DNA of 42,870 nucleotides from Afipia sp. (GCA_017474385.1 JAFVHU010000015.1:1-42870), one strand, 5' to 3'; positions 1 to 10,499 are shown, counted from the first letter of the stretch. The notes: a model not told the origin generated them from the sequence alone. A program made the numbers and translations.

Positions 1-345
1 CGTCCGGGAGGCGCGATAAACGCAGACGGCGCAAGCTTGTCTGCGGGGTCACCGTCCGGGCCAACTACGTGGCTCTGCCGTTCGCGGCTGGACGCGGTGC
101 GGATGAAGGCGGCGAAAGCCGTCCGGATCAGGGGTCGAGTTTCTCCCCCGTCCGCACCCGGAAGTACGGTCCCCTCGCCAAAAATCCCGCAATGGAGCGC
201 CGCAAGGCGAAGCGCTTTCGGAGAACCATCGCCTCGCACGCGGTGCCGGAAGCGAAACGATACAAGATGCGCCTTGCGGCGCTCCATGCCCCTCGTATGA
301 GGGCGCGAACGAGGCAGGCCTCGCGCGCGCATTGAGGGGCGCAAC
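1..345. repeat. Probable dispersed intergenic repeat of Nitrobacteraceae, left end outside window
   Basis: All short open frames here overlap one another on both strands and none resembles a known domain. Translations of the stretch are rich in Arg, Pro and Ser, as expected from non-coding high-GC DNA. The segment, including the part with GAGCGCCGCAAGGCG near 197-211, resembles an intergenic sequence I associate with many Bradyrhizobium/Afipia-type genomes, where it is often mis-annotated as small hypothetical proteins. That identification is from memory and was not searched. The right boundary is set loosely where the GC-rich block gives way to AT-richer DNA. No tRNA or rRNA is visible. Confidence 0.45.
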
Positions 346-457
346 CAAAAGCTCACCTCGCGCGATGAAACGCGAGAACGATCACGCGTGGCTGTTTGAA
401 AATTGAATCAGGAAAATATCGATGATGGGCCGTTGAAGCACCGGCATAACGTATGTC
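346..457. other. AT-richer intergenic spacer, no gene seen
   Basis: This spacer separates the left repeat from the REP doublet. It contains an AT-rich patch (around 395-425). I find no convincing promoter, RNA gene or coding frame. Together with its neighbours it makes up the only stretch of more than 300 bases without a gene in the window. Confidence 0.4.
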
Positions 458-538
458 ATGGCCGGACTTGTTCCGGCCATCCCGACGACGAAGGCACCGT
501 GCTCATTTGATCGGGATCACCGGCACAAGGCCGGTGAT
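458..538. repeat. REP-like doublet (two inverted hairpins, REPIN-type)
   Basis: Two perfect 9-bp hairpins lie 35 bases apart. The first is ATGGCCGGA / TCCGGCCAT (458-466 and 472-480) with loop CTTGT. The second is ATCACCGGC / GCCGGTGAT (516-524 and 530-538) with loop ACAAG. The loops are reverse complements, so the pair is two copies of one REP-like unit in opposite orientation, as in REPINs. Similar units are common in rhizobial genomes. It lies downstream of the minus-strand gene ending at 577 and could help define its 3' end. Confidence 0.75.
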
Positions 539-576
539 GACAACTGTGAATGGCGCGCGACTGAGAACGAACGAAC

Positions 577-1374
577 CTACGCCGCCATGGTCTCGCGCGG
601 TTGATAGATCGCGACATGCTGGCAATGCGCGATCGGCTTTGAGCCATTGGCGACGATCACGCCATCAAGCTCCACGAACTTGTGGCCCTTGCGGTCGTAG
701 TTGCCGGTGACCTTAGCGCGCACTGTGAGTTCATCCTCGACTGCCGCTGTCGCCAGATAGCGGATCGTGCTGCCGACATGGATCCACGGACCAAGGATGG
801 CATTCTCCATCAGCGCCCAGTTCATGGTCCGCAGCAGCATGCCGGTGTGAACGATCTTCTCGTTCGCATACAGCGGATCGGTTTCGCGCGCGTCGCGCAG
901 ATATTCCGAAGAGCCCTCCACGCCCAGCGTGAACGGCGGAATGGAAAGCCACTTGCCGGTTTGATAGGTTTTCTCACTGGCGGGCGCAGTCTTGCCGACC
1001 ACCGCAGCGCTCTGGAAATCTCCGAGCGAAATCCTCAAGGCATCGGATGGCATCGACGCAGTCCCGGTGGCGCACAACTCGCCGCGGCTCTCGACCTTGA
1101 TGGCTAGACCGCCGTCGATCTCTTCCGCCGTCACAACGGCGGTCTCGCCGTCATAGACCGGCTTGAAGAACCGGCCGTCCATCAGCCCGCGTTCCAGGAA
1201 CGCCCGGCCCCATTTCGCCACCGGCATATGGGTCATGTAGGCGAACACATCGACGCCGGGCACCAGCCCACCCTGGAAACCGAAACGGCGCGCGACCTGG
1301 TCGTCGTGCATCTTGTTTTCGGAGTTCTTGGCGAGATTGTAGGCGTGGACGCTGTAGGGCTTGAGCGCGGTCAT
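577..1374 (-). CDS. Tandem hot-dog (MaoC-like) domain protein
   Basis: The product is 265 residues. It appears to hold two hot-dog folds: an N-terminal half with a GLVPGVDVFAYM helix (about residues 36-47) and a C-terminal half ending in a strand-rich segment with HKFVELDGVIVANG. The region KMHDD (21-25) aligns by eye with the hydratase-2 motif D-x4-H. His23 is kept, but the catalytic Asp position appears to be Ser18, so hydratase activity is uncertain and a thioesterase or binding role is possible. The ATG at 1374 was chosen because GAGG sits a few bases upstream. The open frame continues upstream, but that part overlaps the divergent gene at 1537 and looks non-coding. Likely substrates are acyl-CoA thioesters. 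The exact function is unknown. Confidence 0.75.
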   Translation of the reverse strand: MTALKPYSVHAYNLAKNSENKMHDDQVARRFGFQGGLVPGVDVFAYMTHMPVAKWGRAFLERGLMDGRFFKPVYDGETAVVTAEEIDGGLAIKVESRGELCATGTASMPSDALRISLGDFQSAAVVGKTAPASEKTYQTGKWLSIPPFTLGVEGSSEYLRDARETDPLYANEKIVHTGMLLRTMNWALMENAILGPWIHVGSTIRYLATAAVEDELTVRAKVTGNYDRKGHKFVELDGVIVANGSKPIAHCQHVAIYQPRETMAA

Positions 1375-1536
1375 CAATTTCCTCGGTTTCGTTGCGTTTC
1401 TTGGCCAAATCGTACGCAAAGCAGGCCCGAAGACAAGCCGTTCCAAATGCATGCCTCGCAGTCCGCATCCTCCGTCTTCCACTCGCCATTTTGGTGCCGT
1501 TAGGCTACCAGCAGCGCAACCTGAAATGGAACGACC

Positions 1537-2004
1537 TTGACCCAGACGACCCGCATCTATGTCGACGCCGACGCCTGCCCGGTGAAGGATGAGATTTACC
1601 GTGTGGCGGAACGGCACCGGCTGCCCGTCAGCGTGGTCGCGGGCAATTTCATCCGCGTGCCGAACGACCCGCTGATCGAGCGGATCGCCGCGGGCTCGGG
1701 AATGGATGCCGCCGACGACTGGATTGCGGAACGCGCCCAAAAAGGCGATATCGTCGTCACGTCCGACATCCCGCTGGCGGCGCGCTGCGTGAAGGCCGGT
1801 GCCGACGTGATCGCGCCGAACGGCAAGCCGTTCTCCGAAGAATCCATCGGCATGACGCTGGCGGTGCGCAATCTGATGACCGATCTGCGCTCCAGCGGCG
1901 AAGTCACCGGCGGGCCGCGTTCGTTTTCACCGCGCGACCGCTCGACATTCCTGTCGGCCCTCGACCAGACCATCCGCCGCATCCAGCGCGCACAACAGAA
2001 ATAA
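1537..2004 (+). CDS. YaiI/YqxD family protein (DUF188)
   Basis: The product is 155 residues, the normal length for this family. The N-terminus carries the family hallmark [13 protein letters not shown] (residues 8-20), and the middle carries VVTSDIPLA (around 73-81), typical of the PIN-like DUF188 fold with clustered acidic residues. The biochemical role is not established; the fold suggests a nuclease-like metal site. The start is a TTG at 1537, since no in-frame ATG or GTG fits between it and the diverging gene, and the YVDADACP motif must be included. It lies 15 bases before the ABC-F gene on the same strand and is probably co-transcribed with it. Confidence 0.88.
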   Translation: MTQTTRIYVDADACPVKDEIYRVAERHRLPVSVVAGNFIRVPNDPLIERIAAGSGMDAADDWIAERAQKGDIVVTSDIPLAARCVKAGADVIAPNGKPFSEESIGMTLAVRNLMTDLRSSGEVTGGPRSFSPRDRSTFLSALDQTIRRIQRAQQK

Positions 2005-2019
2005 GAGCACCGCGACGAT

Positions 2020-3834
<1,815 letters not shown>

Positions 3835-3846
3835 TGAGACTGTCAT

Positions 3847-3867
3847 TTGCCGGGCTTGACCCGGCAA
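3847..3867. repeat. Single REP-like hairpin between convergent genes
   Basis: TTGCCGGG (3847-3854), loop CTTGA, CCCGGCAA (3860-3867) is a perfect 8-bp hairpin. It is the same class of palindrome as the doublet at 458-538. It sits between the ends of the ABC-F gene and the convergent flavoprotein gene and may act as a transcript end or mRNA-stabilising structure. There is no strong T-run directly after it. Confidence 0.7.
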
Positions 3868-3916
3868 TCCATCTTTTGAAATGTTTCTTTTTAGACTAAT
3901 AGGGAATGTTGACACA

Positions 3917-5134
3917 TCAAGTGCGCTTCAAATATTCCAGTGCGCCCAGCCCCGCAGCAGCGCCGGTCGCAAAACATGCCTGCAAAAGGTAGCCGCCGGT
4001 CGGCGCCTCCCAGTCCAGCATTTCGCCGGCGACAAATACGCCGGGCAGCTTGCGCAACATGTAGTGCGCGTCGATCTCGTTGAAGGCAATTCCGCCCGCG
4101 GTTGAGATTGCGCGCTCGATCGGTGCAACGCCGGTAAGCTTGATGGGAACGGCGTTGATGAAAGTAGCGAGTGTTTCCGAATCCATCGCAGAAAGGTTCA
4201 ATCCCGCAGCAATCGCCGCTTCCTGCAACAACCCGATCGCAACCGGCGAAAGACCCACGGCTTTTCTCAGATAGGTCGACATCGACTGCTTGCGTCGCGG
4301 CGCGCTGACGCGCGTGATCAGATCGGGCTTGGCGAGGTCAGGCCGCAATGCGACGTGGAGAACGGCCTCACCATGCGCAAGCACCGCGTCACGCAATGGG
4401 GCCGACAGTGCATAGATCGCACCACCCTCGATGCCGTCGCGCGTGATCGTCGCTTCGCCGCGCACCGTCTCTCCGCCGAACGACAGCGCAACGCCCTTCA
4501 GTGGCTGTCCCTCAAAGCGATCGCGGAACAGATCCGACCATCCGACGCGGAAACCGGAATTGGCAGACCGCAATGGCGCAATCTCAATGCCCCTCGCCTT
4601 GAACGAATCGATCCAGCCACCATCTGCACCTAACTTGGGCCAGCTTGCACCGCCAAGGGCAATGACGGTGGCGTCCGGTTTGACCGACGCCAGCCCCTCG
4701 GGTGTTTCGAACAGCAACTCACCATTCGCATTCCATCCCGTCCAGCGATGACGGAGCGCCAACCGCACACCTGACTGGTCGAGGCGCCGCAACCACGCAC
4801 GCAGCAACGGCGACGCCTTCATCGCTTGCGGAAAAACCCGCCCGCTCGAGCCAACGAACGTCGGCTGGCCGAGGGCTTCGCTCCACGCGCGGAGCGCCTC
4901 TGGCGGAAACGCTTCGATCGCCGCTCGCAGATGCGGTGCGGCCTCGCGATAGCGCGCGAGGAACGCGTCAAACGGCTCGCTGTGGGTGAGATTGAGACCA
5001 CCGCGTCCAGCCAGCAGAAACTTGCGGCCGACCGACGGCATGCGATCATAGATCGTGACGCGCGCACCGTCTGCGCTAAGAATTTCAGCCGCCATCAGCC
5101 CCGCTGGGCCGGCACCGATGACGGCGATATTCAA
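3917..5134 (-). CDS. HI0933/YhiN-like FAD-dependent flavoprotein (TIGR03862-type)
   Basis: The product is 405 residues. An N-terminal Rossmann FAD site, VIGAGPAGLMAAE (residues 5-17), is followed by the family motif GRGGLNLTHSE (about 44-54). The C-terminus has a second FAD contact, FVAGEMLDWEAPTGGYLLQ, typical of HI0933-like proteins (BaiN/RdsA relatives). Physiological substrates of this branch are not established. The start is TTG at 5134: its Shine-Dalgarno GGGCGGA lies inside the last codons of the SDR gene, 5 bases upstream, so the two are translationally linked. It is the last gene of a minus-strand group with the MaoC and SDR genes. Confidence 0.85.
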   Translation of the reverse strand: MNIAVIGAGPAGLMAAEILSADGARVTIYDRMPSVGRKFLLAGRGGLNLTHSEPFDAFLARYREAAPHLRAAIEAFPPEALRAWSEALGQPTFVGSSGRVFPQAMKASPLLRAWLRRLDQSGVRLALRHRWTGWNANGELLFETPEGLASVKPDATVIALGGASWPKLGADGGWIDSFKARGIEIAPLRSANSGFRVGWSDLFRDRFEGQPLKGVALSFGGETVRGEATITRDGIEGGAIYALSAPLRDAVLAHGEAVLHVALRPDLAKPDLITRVSAPRRKQSMSTYLRKAVGLSPVAIGLLQEAAIAAGLNLSAMDSETLATFINAVPIKLTGVAPIERAISTAGGIAFNEIDAHYMLRKLPGVFVAGEMLDWEAPTGGYLLQACFATGAAAGLGALEYLKRT

Positions 5135-5139
5135 GACGC

Positions 5140-6072
5140 TTATCCGCCCATCGACGGCAGCTTGATACCTGCTGCCTTCGCGGCCTGCTCCACATACTTG
5201 AAGGTCTGGAAGAACGCGCCGCCGAGATCACGCGCAGTCGACATGTCGCCGATCTTCGCGAAATTTGCGGCGATGGCGTCCGGCGTCCACTGATCCTGCG
5301 GAAGGTTGAGACCTTCGGTCTCGACCACCTTGATAACTGCGAACGAGCCTGCGCCCGCGCCCATGATGGTCCGGGTCGGCGCATCCTCCCCGAGCAGATA
5401 GAGCACCGCGGGGGTGATTGATTCAGGCTTCATCAGTGCCAGGATCTCCGGCCCGATCAGGCCTTCGGTCATGCGGGTCGCCGCCGTCGGCGCAATGGTG
5501 TTGACGCGGATATTGGCCTTGCGGCCTTCCTCGGCGAGCACATTCATCAGGCCTACGACACCGGCTTTCGCCGCGCCGTAGTTTGCCTGACCGAAGTTAC
5601 CGAACAGACCCGACGCGGACGTGGTCACGACAATGCGGCCGTAGTTGCGCTCGCGCATGCCGTCCCACACTGCCTTGCAGCAGTTGAACGTGCCGGTGAG
5701 ATGCACGGCAATAACCTTGGCGAAATCGTCCGGCTCCATTTTGCCGAACGATTTGTCGCGAAGGATACCGGCGTTCGCGACCATGAGATCGACGCTGCCC
5801 CACTTCACCGAGGCGCGGGCGACCATCTCCTTGACCTGCTCGAAGTTCGAAACATCCGCGCCATCGGCGATCGCCTCACCGCCGGCCTTGCGGATTTCTT
5901 CCACGACCGCTTCCGCCGGGCTGACCGAACCGCCGCTGCCGTCGCGGGCCGCGCCCATGTCATTGACGACAACCTTCGCGCCAAGCTTCGCCAATCCCAG
6001 CGCGTGCGCGCGTCCGAGACCTGCACCTGCGCCGGTGACTACCGCAACGCGTCCGTCGAATCTGATTGCCAT
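5140..6072 (-). CDS. SDR-family 3-hydroxyacyl-CoA dehydrogenase-like (HSD17B4-type)
   Basis: The product is 310 residues. The cofactor motif TGAGAGLG is at 13-20, the structural NAG at 100-102, and the catalytic set is Ser152/154 (TSASG), Tyr165 and Lys169 (YGAAK). The opening residues and the long C-terminal extension after the Rossmann core match the (3R)-hydroxyacyl-CoA dehydrogenase domain of peroxisomal multifunctional enzyme 2. The likely reaction is NAD(P)-dependent oxidation of a 3-hydroxyacyl-CoA. The neighbouring MaoC-type hydratase, 34 bases upstream, fits a consecutive hydration and oxidation pair of R-specific beta-oxidation. The substrate is unknown. Confidence 0.88.
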   Translation of the reverse strand: MAIRFDGRVAVVTGAGAGLGRAHALGLAKLGAKVVVNDMGAARDGSGGSVSPAEAVVEEIRKAGGEAIADGADVSNFEQVKEMVARASVKWGSVDLMVANAGILRDKSFGKMEPDDFAKVIAVHLTGTFNCCKAVWDGMRERNYGRIVVTTSASGLFGNFGQANYGAAKAGVVGLMNVLAEEGRKANIRVNTIAPTAATRMTEGLIGPEILALMKPESITPAVLYLLGEDAPTRTIMGAGAGSFAVIKVVETEGLNLPQDQWTPDAIAANFAKIGDMSTARDLGGAFFQTFKYVEQAAKAAGIKLPSMGG

Positions 6073-6106
6073 GATCGTCCCTTAAAGTTTAGCGAGAGAA
6101 ATGCGG

Positions 6107-6559
6107 TTACGCGAAGAAGTGCATTCCGAGCCAGTCCGCGACCAGCGCGGGTTTGGGCTCGCCCTCGATTTCCAGAGTCGTGTTGGTGCGCGCCAGCAAC
6201 TCCTTCGGCGACTTCATAGTCGCCTCTGACAATACGAACCGCGCACGCACCCGTTTGCCGGCGCGGACCGGCGTGAGAAACCGTATCTTGTCGAAGCCAT
6301 AATTGACCGACATGACGGCGCCGTTCAAGGTAGGCATGGTTGCATAAGCGAGCTTCGGCAGCACCGACAGCGACAGAAAGCCGTGCGCGATCGTTCCGCC
6401 AAAAGGCGTCTCGCGCTTTGCACGCTCCGGGTCGATGTGAATGAACTGAAAATCTTCGGTCGCATCGGCGAACGCGTCGATCTGCTTCTGATCAACGGTA
6501 TGCCATTCCGAAACACCAAGCTCAGTGCCCACGAGCTTCAGGTAGTCTTCAAGATTCAT
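6107..6559 (-). CDS. MaoC-family (R)-specific enoyl-CoA hydratase-like protein
   Basis: The product is 150 residues, one hot-dog domain. The hydratase-2 motif is intact: Asp36 and His41 in EDFQFIHID (35-43), followed by PFGGTIAHGF (52-61). This matches PhaJ/MaoC-type enzymes that hydrate trans-2-enoyl-CoA to (R)-3-hydroxyacyl-CoA. The ATG at 6559 was chosen because homology begins there; the frame extends 19 codons upstream but those residues look unrelated. It precedes the SDR gene by 34 bases on the same strand and is probably in one transcript with it and the flavoprotein gene. It is separated from the valine operon by about 195 bases. Confidence 0.88.
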   Translation of the reverse strand: MNLEDYLKLVGTELGVSEWHTVDQKQIDAFADATEDFQFIHIDPERAKRETPFGGTIAHGFLSLSVLPKLAYATMPTLNGAVMSVNYGFDKIRFLTPVRAGKRVRARFVLSEATMKSPKELLARTNTTLEIEGEPKPALVADWLGMHFFA

Positions 6560-6675
6560 CGCAGCGCCCACGAACCATCTCCCGGCTGAATTTCGAACTG
6601 GGTTGGCACATTCCACAGATCAGCCGTCCGGCCAAGCGAAATTTGCTGACCGGCACGGTTGCACAAACAGCACTA

Positions 6676-6690
6676 GCCCTCGCTGAGGGC
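6676..6690. terminator. Small hairpin downstream of acyl-CoA synthetase gene
   Basis: GCCCTC (6676-6681), loop GCT, GAGGGC (6685-6690) is a perfect 6-bp stem located 66 bases past the stop of the minus-strand synthetase gene. On that strand the following bases are only modestly T-rich, so it is at best a weak intrinsic terminator closing the valine operon. Confidence 0.3.
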
Positions 6691-6755
6691 GACGAAGGAT
6701 GCCGTTTCAAACAAACTATGAAAGGGAGACAGTCCCGAAAATGCCGTCCGGAGCG

Positions 6756-8483
6756 TTACCGGGCCGCGCTCTGACCGCTTTGCAGTTCCGGAAAATCCTC
6801 TTCCCGGAATTCCTGGCCGCGCAATGCATCCTTGCGGTCGTTGTCATGCTCCAGGCGGCGCAACTGCACGCGGCGAATCTTGCCCGAGATCGTTTTCGGC
6901 AATTCCGACACCAGTTCGATGCGCCGGATGCGCTTGAACGGCGCAAGCCGCGAATGAACGTACTGGAAGATCGACAAGGCGGTGTCGCGGGACATCGCAG
7001 TGCCCGGCACCACCGAGACGTAAGCTTTCGGAAGTGCAAGGCGGATCGGGTCCGGCGTCGGCACCACGGCAGCTTCGGCAACCAGATCGTGTTCCAGCAG
7101 TACGCTCTCAAGCTCGAACGGACTGATGCGGTAATCGGAGGATTTGAACACGTCGTCGGAACGGCCGACGAAGGTCAGATAGCCATCGTCATCGAGAAAC
7201 ACCACGTCGCCGGTCTGATAGACCTCGCCGTCCGCGCCCTTCGGCTTGCCGTCCTCGCCCTGATAACCAAGCATCAGCCCTGCCGGACGATTGGCGCCAA
7301 GCACGAGACGGACCTCGCCCTCCTTCGCCGGATTGCCGTCGGCATCCGCGACGCGCACGGTATAACCCGGCATCGGCCGGCCCATCGATCCGATCTTCAC
7401 CAGTTGCCCGGGCGAGTTGCCCGCCAGCGCTGTGGTCTCGGTCTGGCCGTAGCCGTCACGGATCGTAAGGCCCCATGCCGCCTTGACCTGATCGATGACC
7501 TCGGGATTGAGCGGCTCGCCCGCGCCGCAAACCTCGCGCACGGATACCTTGTAGTCCGCCAGCCGCTCCTGAATGAACAGCCGCCACACTGTCGGCGGCG
7601 CGCACAACGTGGTCACGCCGCAGCGTGCAACCGTGGCAAGCAGACCTTTCGCGTCGAAGCGCGGCTGGTTGACGATGAAGATCGTCGCGCCCGCATTCCA
7701 CGGCGAGAAAAAGCAGCTCCACGCATGCTTGGCCCAGCCCGGCGAAGAAATATTGAGATGGATGTCGCCCGGCTGAAGACCGAGCCAGTACATCGTGGAG
7801 AGCGATCCTACCGGATAACTGCTGTGGCTATGCAGCACGAGCTTCGGTTTTGCCGTGGTGCCCGAGGTGAAATAGAGCAGCATCGGATCGTTCGCACCGG
7901 TCGGGCCGTCCGGCGTGAACGTCTCCGGGTGGTTCGCCGCGTCCTCGAACTTGCGCCAGCCTTTGTGCTCGGACGTCGCCGCGACCACAATCCTGGTGAA
8001 ATCCTCGCCGCCAAGGCCTTCGAATTTCGCCACCTGATCCTGCGTGGCAACGACGACCTTTGCCTTGCCGCGGTCGAGGCGATCGCGCAGTTCGTCCGCC
8101 GTCAGCAATGTCGTTGCCGGGATGACGATGACACCCAGCTTCATGGCGGCGAGCATGGTCTCCCACAGGGGGACCACGTTGCCGAGCAATAGCAGCAGAT
8201 GATCGCCGCGCTTCAGACCGAGGTCGCGCAGGAAGTTCGCGGTCTGGTTGGAGCGGCGCGACAACGCCGCGAACGACAGTTTCGTCTCGGTGTTGCTCGC
8301 AGCATCGACAATCCAGAGGGCCGTGCGGTCGCGGCTTTCGGGACTGGAGGCCAGCCCCGCATCGAACCAGTCGAGCGCCCAGTTGAACTGCTTCTCATCG
8401 GGCCAGCGGAAATCCACGATGGCCTTGTCGTAATCGGTGCGATGTTTGAGCAGGAAAGCGCGCGCGTCCCGGAACGTGGTCAT
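6756..8483 (-). CDS. AMP-forming acyl-CoA synthetase (medium/branched-chain type)
   Basis: The product is 575 residues from the ATG at 8483; a TTG lies one codon upstream. The adenylate-forming signature is complete: phosphate loop YFTSGTTAKPK (about 215-225), the A5 motif DGYGQTE, YQTGD with the ribose-binding Asp, and the C-terminal catalytic Lys in LPKTISGKIRR. The enzyme activates a carboxylic acid to its CoA thioester via an acyl-adenylate. It is the last gene of the minus-strand valine operon, 9 bases after mmsB, so isobutyrate or another short branched acid is a plausible substrate. Medium-chain fatty or aromatic acids are alternatives. No membrane segment or signal peptide is visible. 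Confidence 0.88.
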   Translation of the reverse strand: MTTFRDARAFLLKHRTDYDKAIVDFRWPDEKQFNWALDWFDAGLASSPESRDRTALWIVDAASNTETKLSFAALSRRSNQTANFLRDLGLKRGDHLLLLLGNVVPLWETMLAAMKLGVIVIPATTLLTADELRDRLDRGKAKVVVATQDQVAKFEGLGGEDFTRIVVAATSEHKGWRKFEDAANHPETFTPDGPTGANDPMLLYFTSGTTAKPKLVLHSHSSYPVGSLSTMYWLGLQPGDIHLNISSPGWAKHAWSCFFSPWNAGATIFIVNQPRFDAKGLLATVARCGVTTLCAPPTVWRLFIQERLADYKVSVREVCGAGEPLNPEVIDQVKAAWGLTIRDGYGQTETTALAGNSPGQLVKIGSMGRPMPGYTVRVADADGNPAKEGEVRLVLGANRPAGLMLGYQGEDGKPKGADGEVYQTGDVVFLDDDGYLTFVGRSDDVFKSSDYRISPFELESVLLEHDLVAEAAVVPTPDPIRLALPKAYVSVVPGTAMSRDTALSIFQYVHSRLAPFKRIRRIELVSELPKTISGKIRRVQLRRLEHDNDRKDALRGQEFREEDFPELQSGQSAAR

Positions 8484-8492
8484 CAAGTCATC

Positions 8493-9377
8493 CTATTTCG
8501 CCAGCCCGCGAAGATGCTTGATGATACCGGAAAAATCCACTCCGCCGTGGCCTGCTTTCTCGAAAGCATCATAGATACTTTCGGCGTGCGCGCCGAGTGG
8601 CGTGGCCGCTCCCGCAGCTTTCGCGGCTTCCTGCGACAGACGCAAGTCCTTCAGCATCAGCGCCGCCGCGAACCCCGGCTTGTATTCATTATTGGCGGGC
8701 GATGCCGGGACCGGACCTGGCACCGGGCAATATGTTGTCAGCGACCAGCACTGGCCCGATGACGTCGATGCCACATCGAACAGCGCCTGATGCGACAGGC
8801 CGAGCTTCTCGCCTAGCGCGAAGGCTTCCGATACACCGATCATCGAGATGCCGAGGATCATGTTGTTGCAGATTTTGGCTGCCTGCCCTGCACCGGCCTC
8901 GCCGCAGTGGACGACCTTCTTGCCCATGTTTTCCAGAACGGGCTTTGCGGCCGCGAAAGCTGCTGCGGTCCCGCCGCACATGAACGTTAGCGTCGCGCCC
9001 TTTGCACCGCCGGTGCCGCCGGACACCGGCGCGTCGATCGACGGCAGGTTATGTTCGGTGGCATGGGCATGCGCCAGCCGCGCGCTTTCCACGTCGATGG
9101 TCGAACAGTCGATCATCAGCGTGTTCTTGCCGACTGACGGAATGATTTCTTTCCACACGCCGAGGACGTGTTTGCCGGCGGGCAGCATGGTGATGACGAC
9201 CTGCGCCTCCTTCACAGCCTCGCCTGCACTTGCCGCAATGCCGACGCCGTCCGCCTTGGCGGCGTCCTTGGACGCCTGCGCGAGGTCGAAACCCTGCACC
9301 TTGTGCCCGGCCTTGACGAGGTTGGCTGCCATGGGGCCGCCCATGTTGCCGAGACCGATGAACGCAATGTTTGCCAT
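8493..9377 (-). CDS. mmsB: 3-hydroxyisobutyrate dehydrogenase
   Basis: The product is 294 residues, the usual length for beta-hydroxyacid dehydrogenases. The N-terminal cofactor motif is FIGLGNMGGPMA (residues 6-17), the substrate-binding segment is DAPVSGGTGGAKGATLTFM, and the catalytic Lys sits in AAKICNNMILG. It oxidises 3-hydroxyisobutyrate to methylmalonate semialdehyde with NAD+ in valine degradation. The upstream gene encodes the HIBYL-CoA hydrolase that makes its substrate, and mmsA at the head of the operon consumes its product, so the assignment within the family is well supported by context. Confidence 0.94.
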   Translation of the reverse strand: MANIAFIGLGNMGGPMAANLVKAGHKVQGFDLAQASKDAAKADGVGIAASAGEAVKEAQVVITMLPAGKHVLGVWKEIIPSVGKNTLMIDCSTIDVESARLAHAHATEHNLPSIDAPVSGGTGGAKGATLTFMCGGTAAAFAAAKPVLENMGKKVVHCGEAGAGQAAKICNNMILGISMIGVSEAFALGEKLGLSHQALFDVASTSSGQCWSLTTYCPVPGPVPASPANNEYKPGFAAALMLKDLRLSQEAAKAAGAATPLGAHAESIYDAFEKAGHGGVDFSGIIKHLRGLAK

Positions 9378-9410
9378 TTCCTGCCCTCGTTATTGTTGCT
9401 TCGGAACCAG

Positions 9411-10499
9411 TCAATTCGGAAAAACCAGCGTGTACTTGCCGTTCGGCGCGAAATACTTCTCGACGATATCCGGCGTCACATCCTCGATCCGCGATGGCGA
9501 CCACTTCGGGTTGCGATCCTTGTCGATGATCGCGGCCCGGACGCCTTCAACGAATTCCGCGCTGGTGAACACTGCCAACGCCGAATTGTACTCGCGGATA
9601 AGACATTCCTTGAGCGATTTGGAGTTGCGCGCGCGGCGAAGCAGCTCCAGCGTCACCTTGAGCGCCGTCGGCGATTTCTCCGAGAGTGCCTTTAGCGTCG
9701 CAAGTGCAAATTCCGATCCATCGGCTTTCAACGCGGCCACGATTTCTTCCAACGTGCCGCAAGCGAAAGCACGATCGATCAGTTCGCGGTGTTGCGCGAT
9801 CGGCGCTTGAACATCTTGCACCGCATAGCGCGCCAGAATCGCGTGAACGTCGGCATTCTTCGCCTGCAACGGCGCATTGGTCAGCGCGTCGCGAAGTGCC
9901 GGCCAGTCTTTCGAGGCAATCAGTGCATCCGCTGCACCCGCATAAACCGCGTCAGCGCCACTCATCGTCTGACCCGTCAGCGCGAAATAGGTTCCGATCT
10001 CGCCGGGCGAACGCGACAACAGCCACGTTCCGCCGACATCCGGGAAGAAGCCGAGACCCACCTCCGGCATCGCCATCTTGGTCTTGTCGGTCACGATCCG
10101 ATGCGCGCTGTGCGCCGAGAGCCCGACGCCGCCGCCCATGACGAGACCATCCATATAAGCGACATATGGCTTCGGAAGTTCGGGAATGCGCGCGTTCAGG
10201 ATGTACTCTTCGCGCCAGAACACCGGCCCGAGATCGCCGCCCGCTTTCGCGCTTTCATAAAGGCCGCGAATATCGCCACCTGCACAAAGGCCGCGCTCGC
10301 CAGCGCCTTCCAGCAACACCAGCGATACACCGGGGTCGGTCTCGAACGTATCGAGCGCGGTCACGATCTCGCGCGTCATCTCAAGCGTGAGCGCGTTGAT
10401 CGTTTTGGGACGATTGAGCCGGACAATTCCCGCCGCGCCTTCGCGGCAAATGATCACGTCTTTGTCGGGCGTCTCCGCCATCGCCGCGTGCGCGCTCAT
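9411..10499 (-). CDS. 3-hydroxyisobutyryl-CoA hydrolase (crotonase family)
   Basis: The product is 362 residues, about 100 longer than a plain enoyl-CoA hydratase, as expected for HIBCH proteins. Crotonase oxyanion-hole motifs are GLCAGGDIR and YMDGLVMGGGVGLS. The segment MPEVGLGFFPDVGGTWLLSR carries the Glu/Asp pair typical of the hydrolase branch. It releases 3-hydroxyisobutyrate from its CoA ester. Its ATG overlaps the stop of the acyl-CoA dehydrogenase gene (ATGA at 10496-10499), a sign of translational coupling. A second in-frame Met is at residue 7. Confidence 0.92.
   Translation of the reverse strand: MSAHAAMAETPDKDVIICREGAAGIVRLNRPKTINALTLEMTREIVTALDTFETDPGVSLVLLEGAGERGLCAGGDIRGLYESAKAGGDLGPVFWREEYILNARIPELPKPYVAYMDGLVMGGGVGLSAHSAHRIVTDKTKMAMPEVGLGFFPDVGGTWLLSRSPGEIGTYFALTGQTMSGADAVYAGAADALIASKDWPALRDALTNAPLQAKNADVHAILARYAVQDVQAPIAQHRELIDRAFACGTLEEIVAALKADGSEFALATLKALSEKSPTALKVTLELLRRARNSKSLKECLIREYNSALAVFTSAEFVEGVRAAIIDKDRNPKWSPSRIEDVTPDIVEKYFAPNGKYTLVFPN

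Noticed and set aside
37-348. Three overlapping small proteins at the left edge
   Set aside because: They overlap on both strands and have random-like composition; the DNA looks like a non-coding repeat.
6699-8192. Plus-strand open frame (497 codons) opposite the acyl-CoA synthetase
   Set aside because: It is an antisense shadow; the minus strand carries all adenylate-forming motifs.
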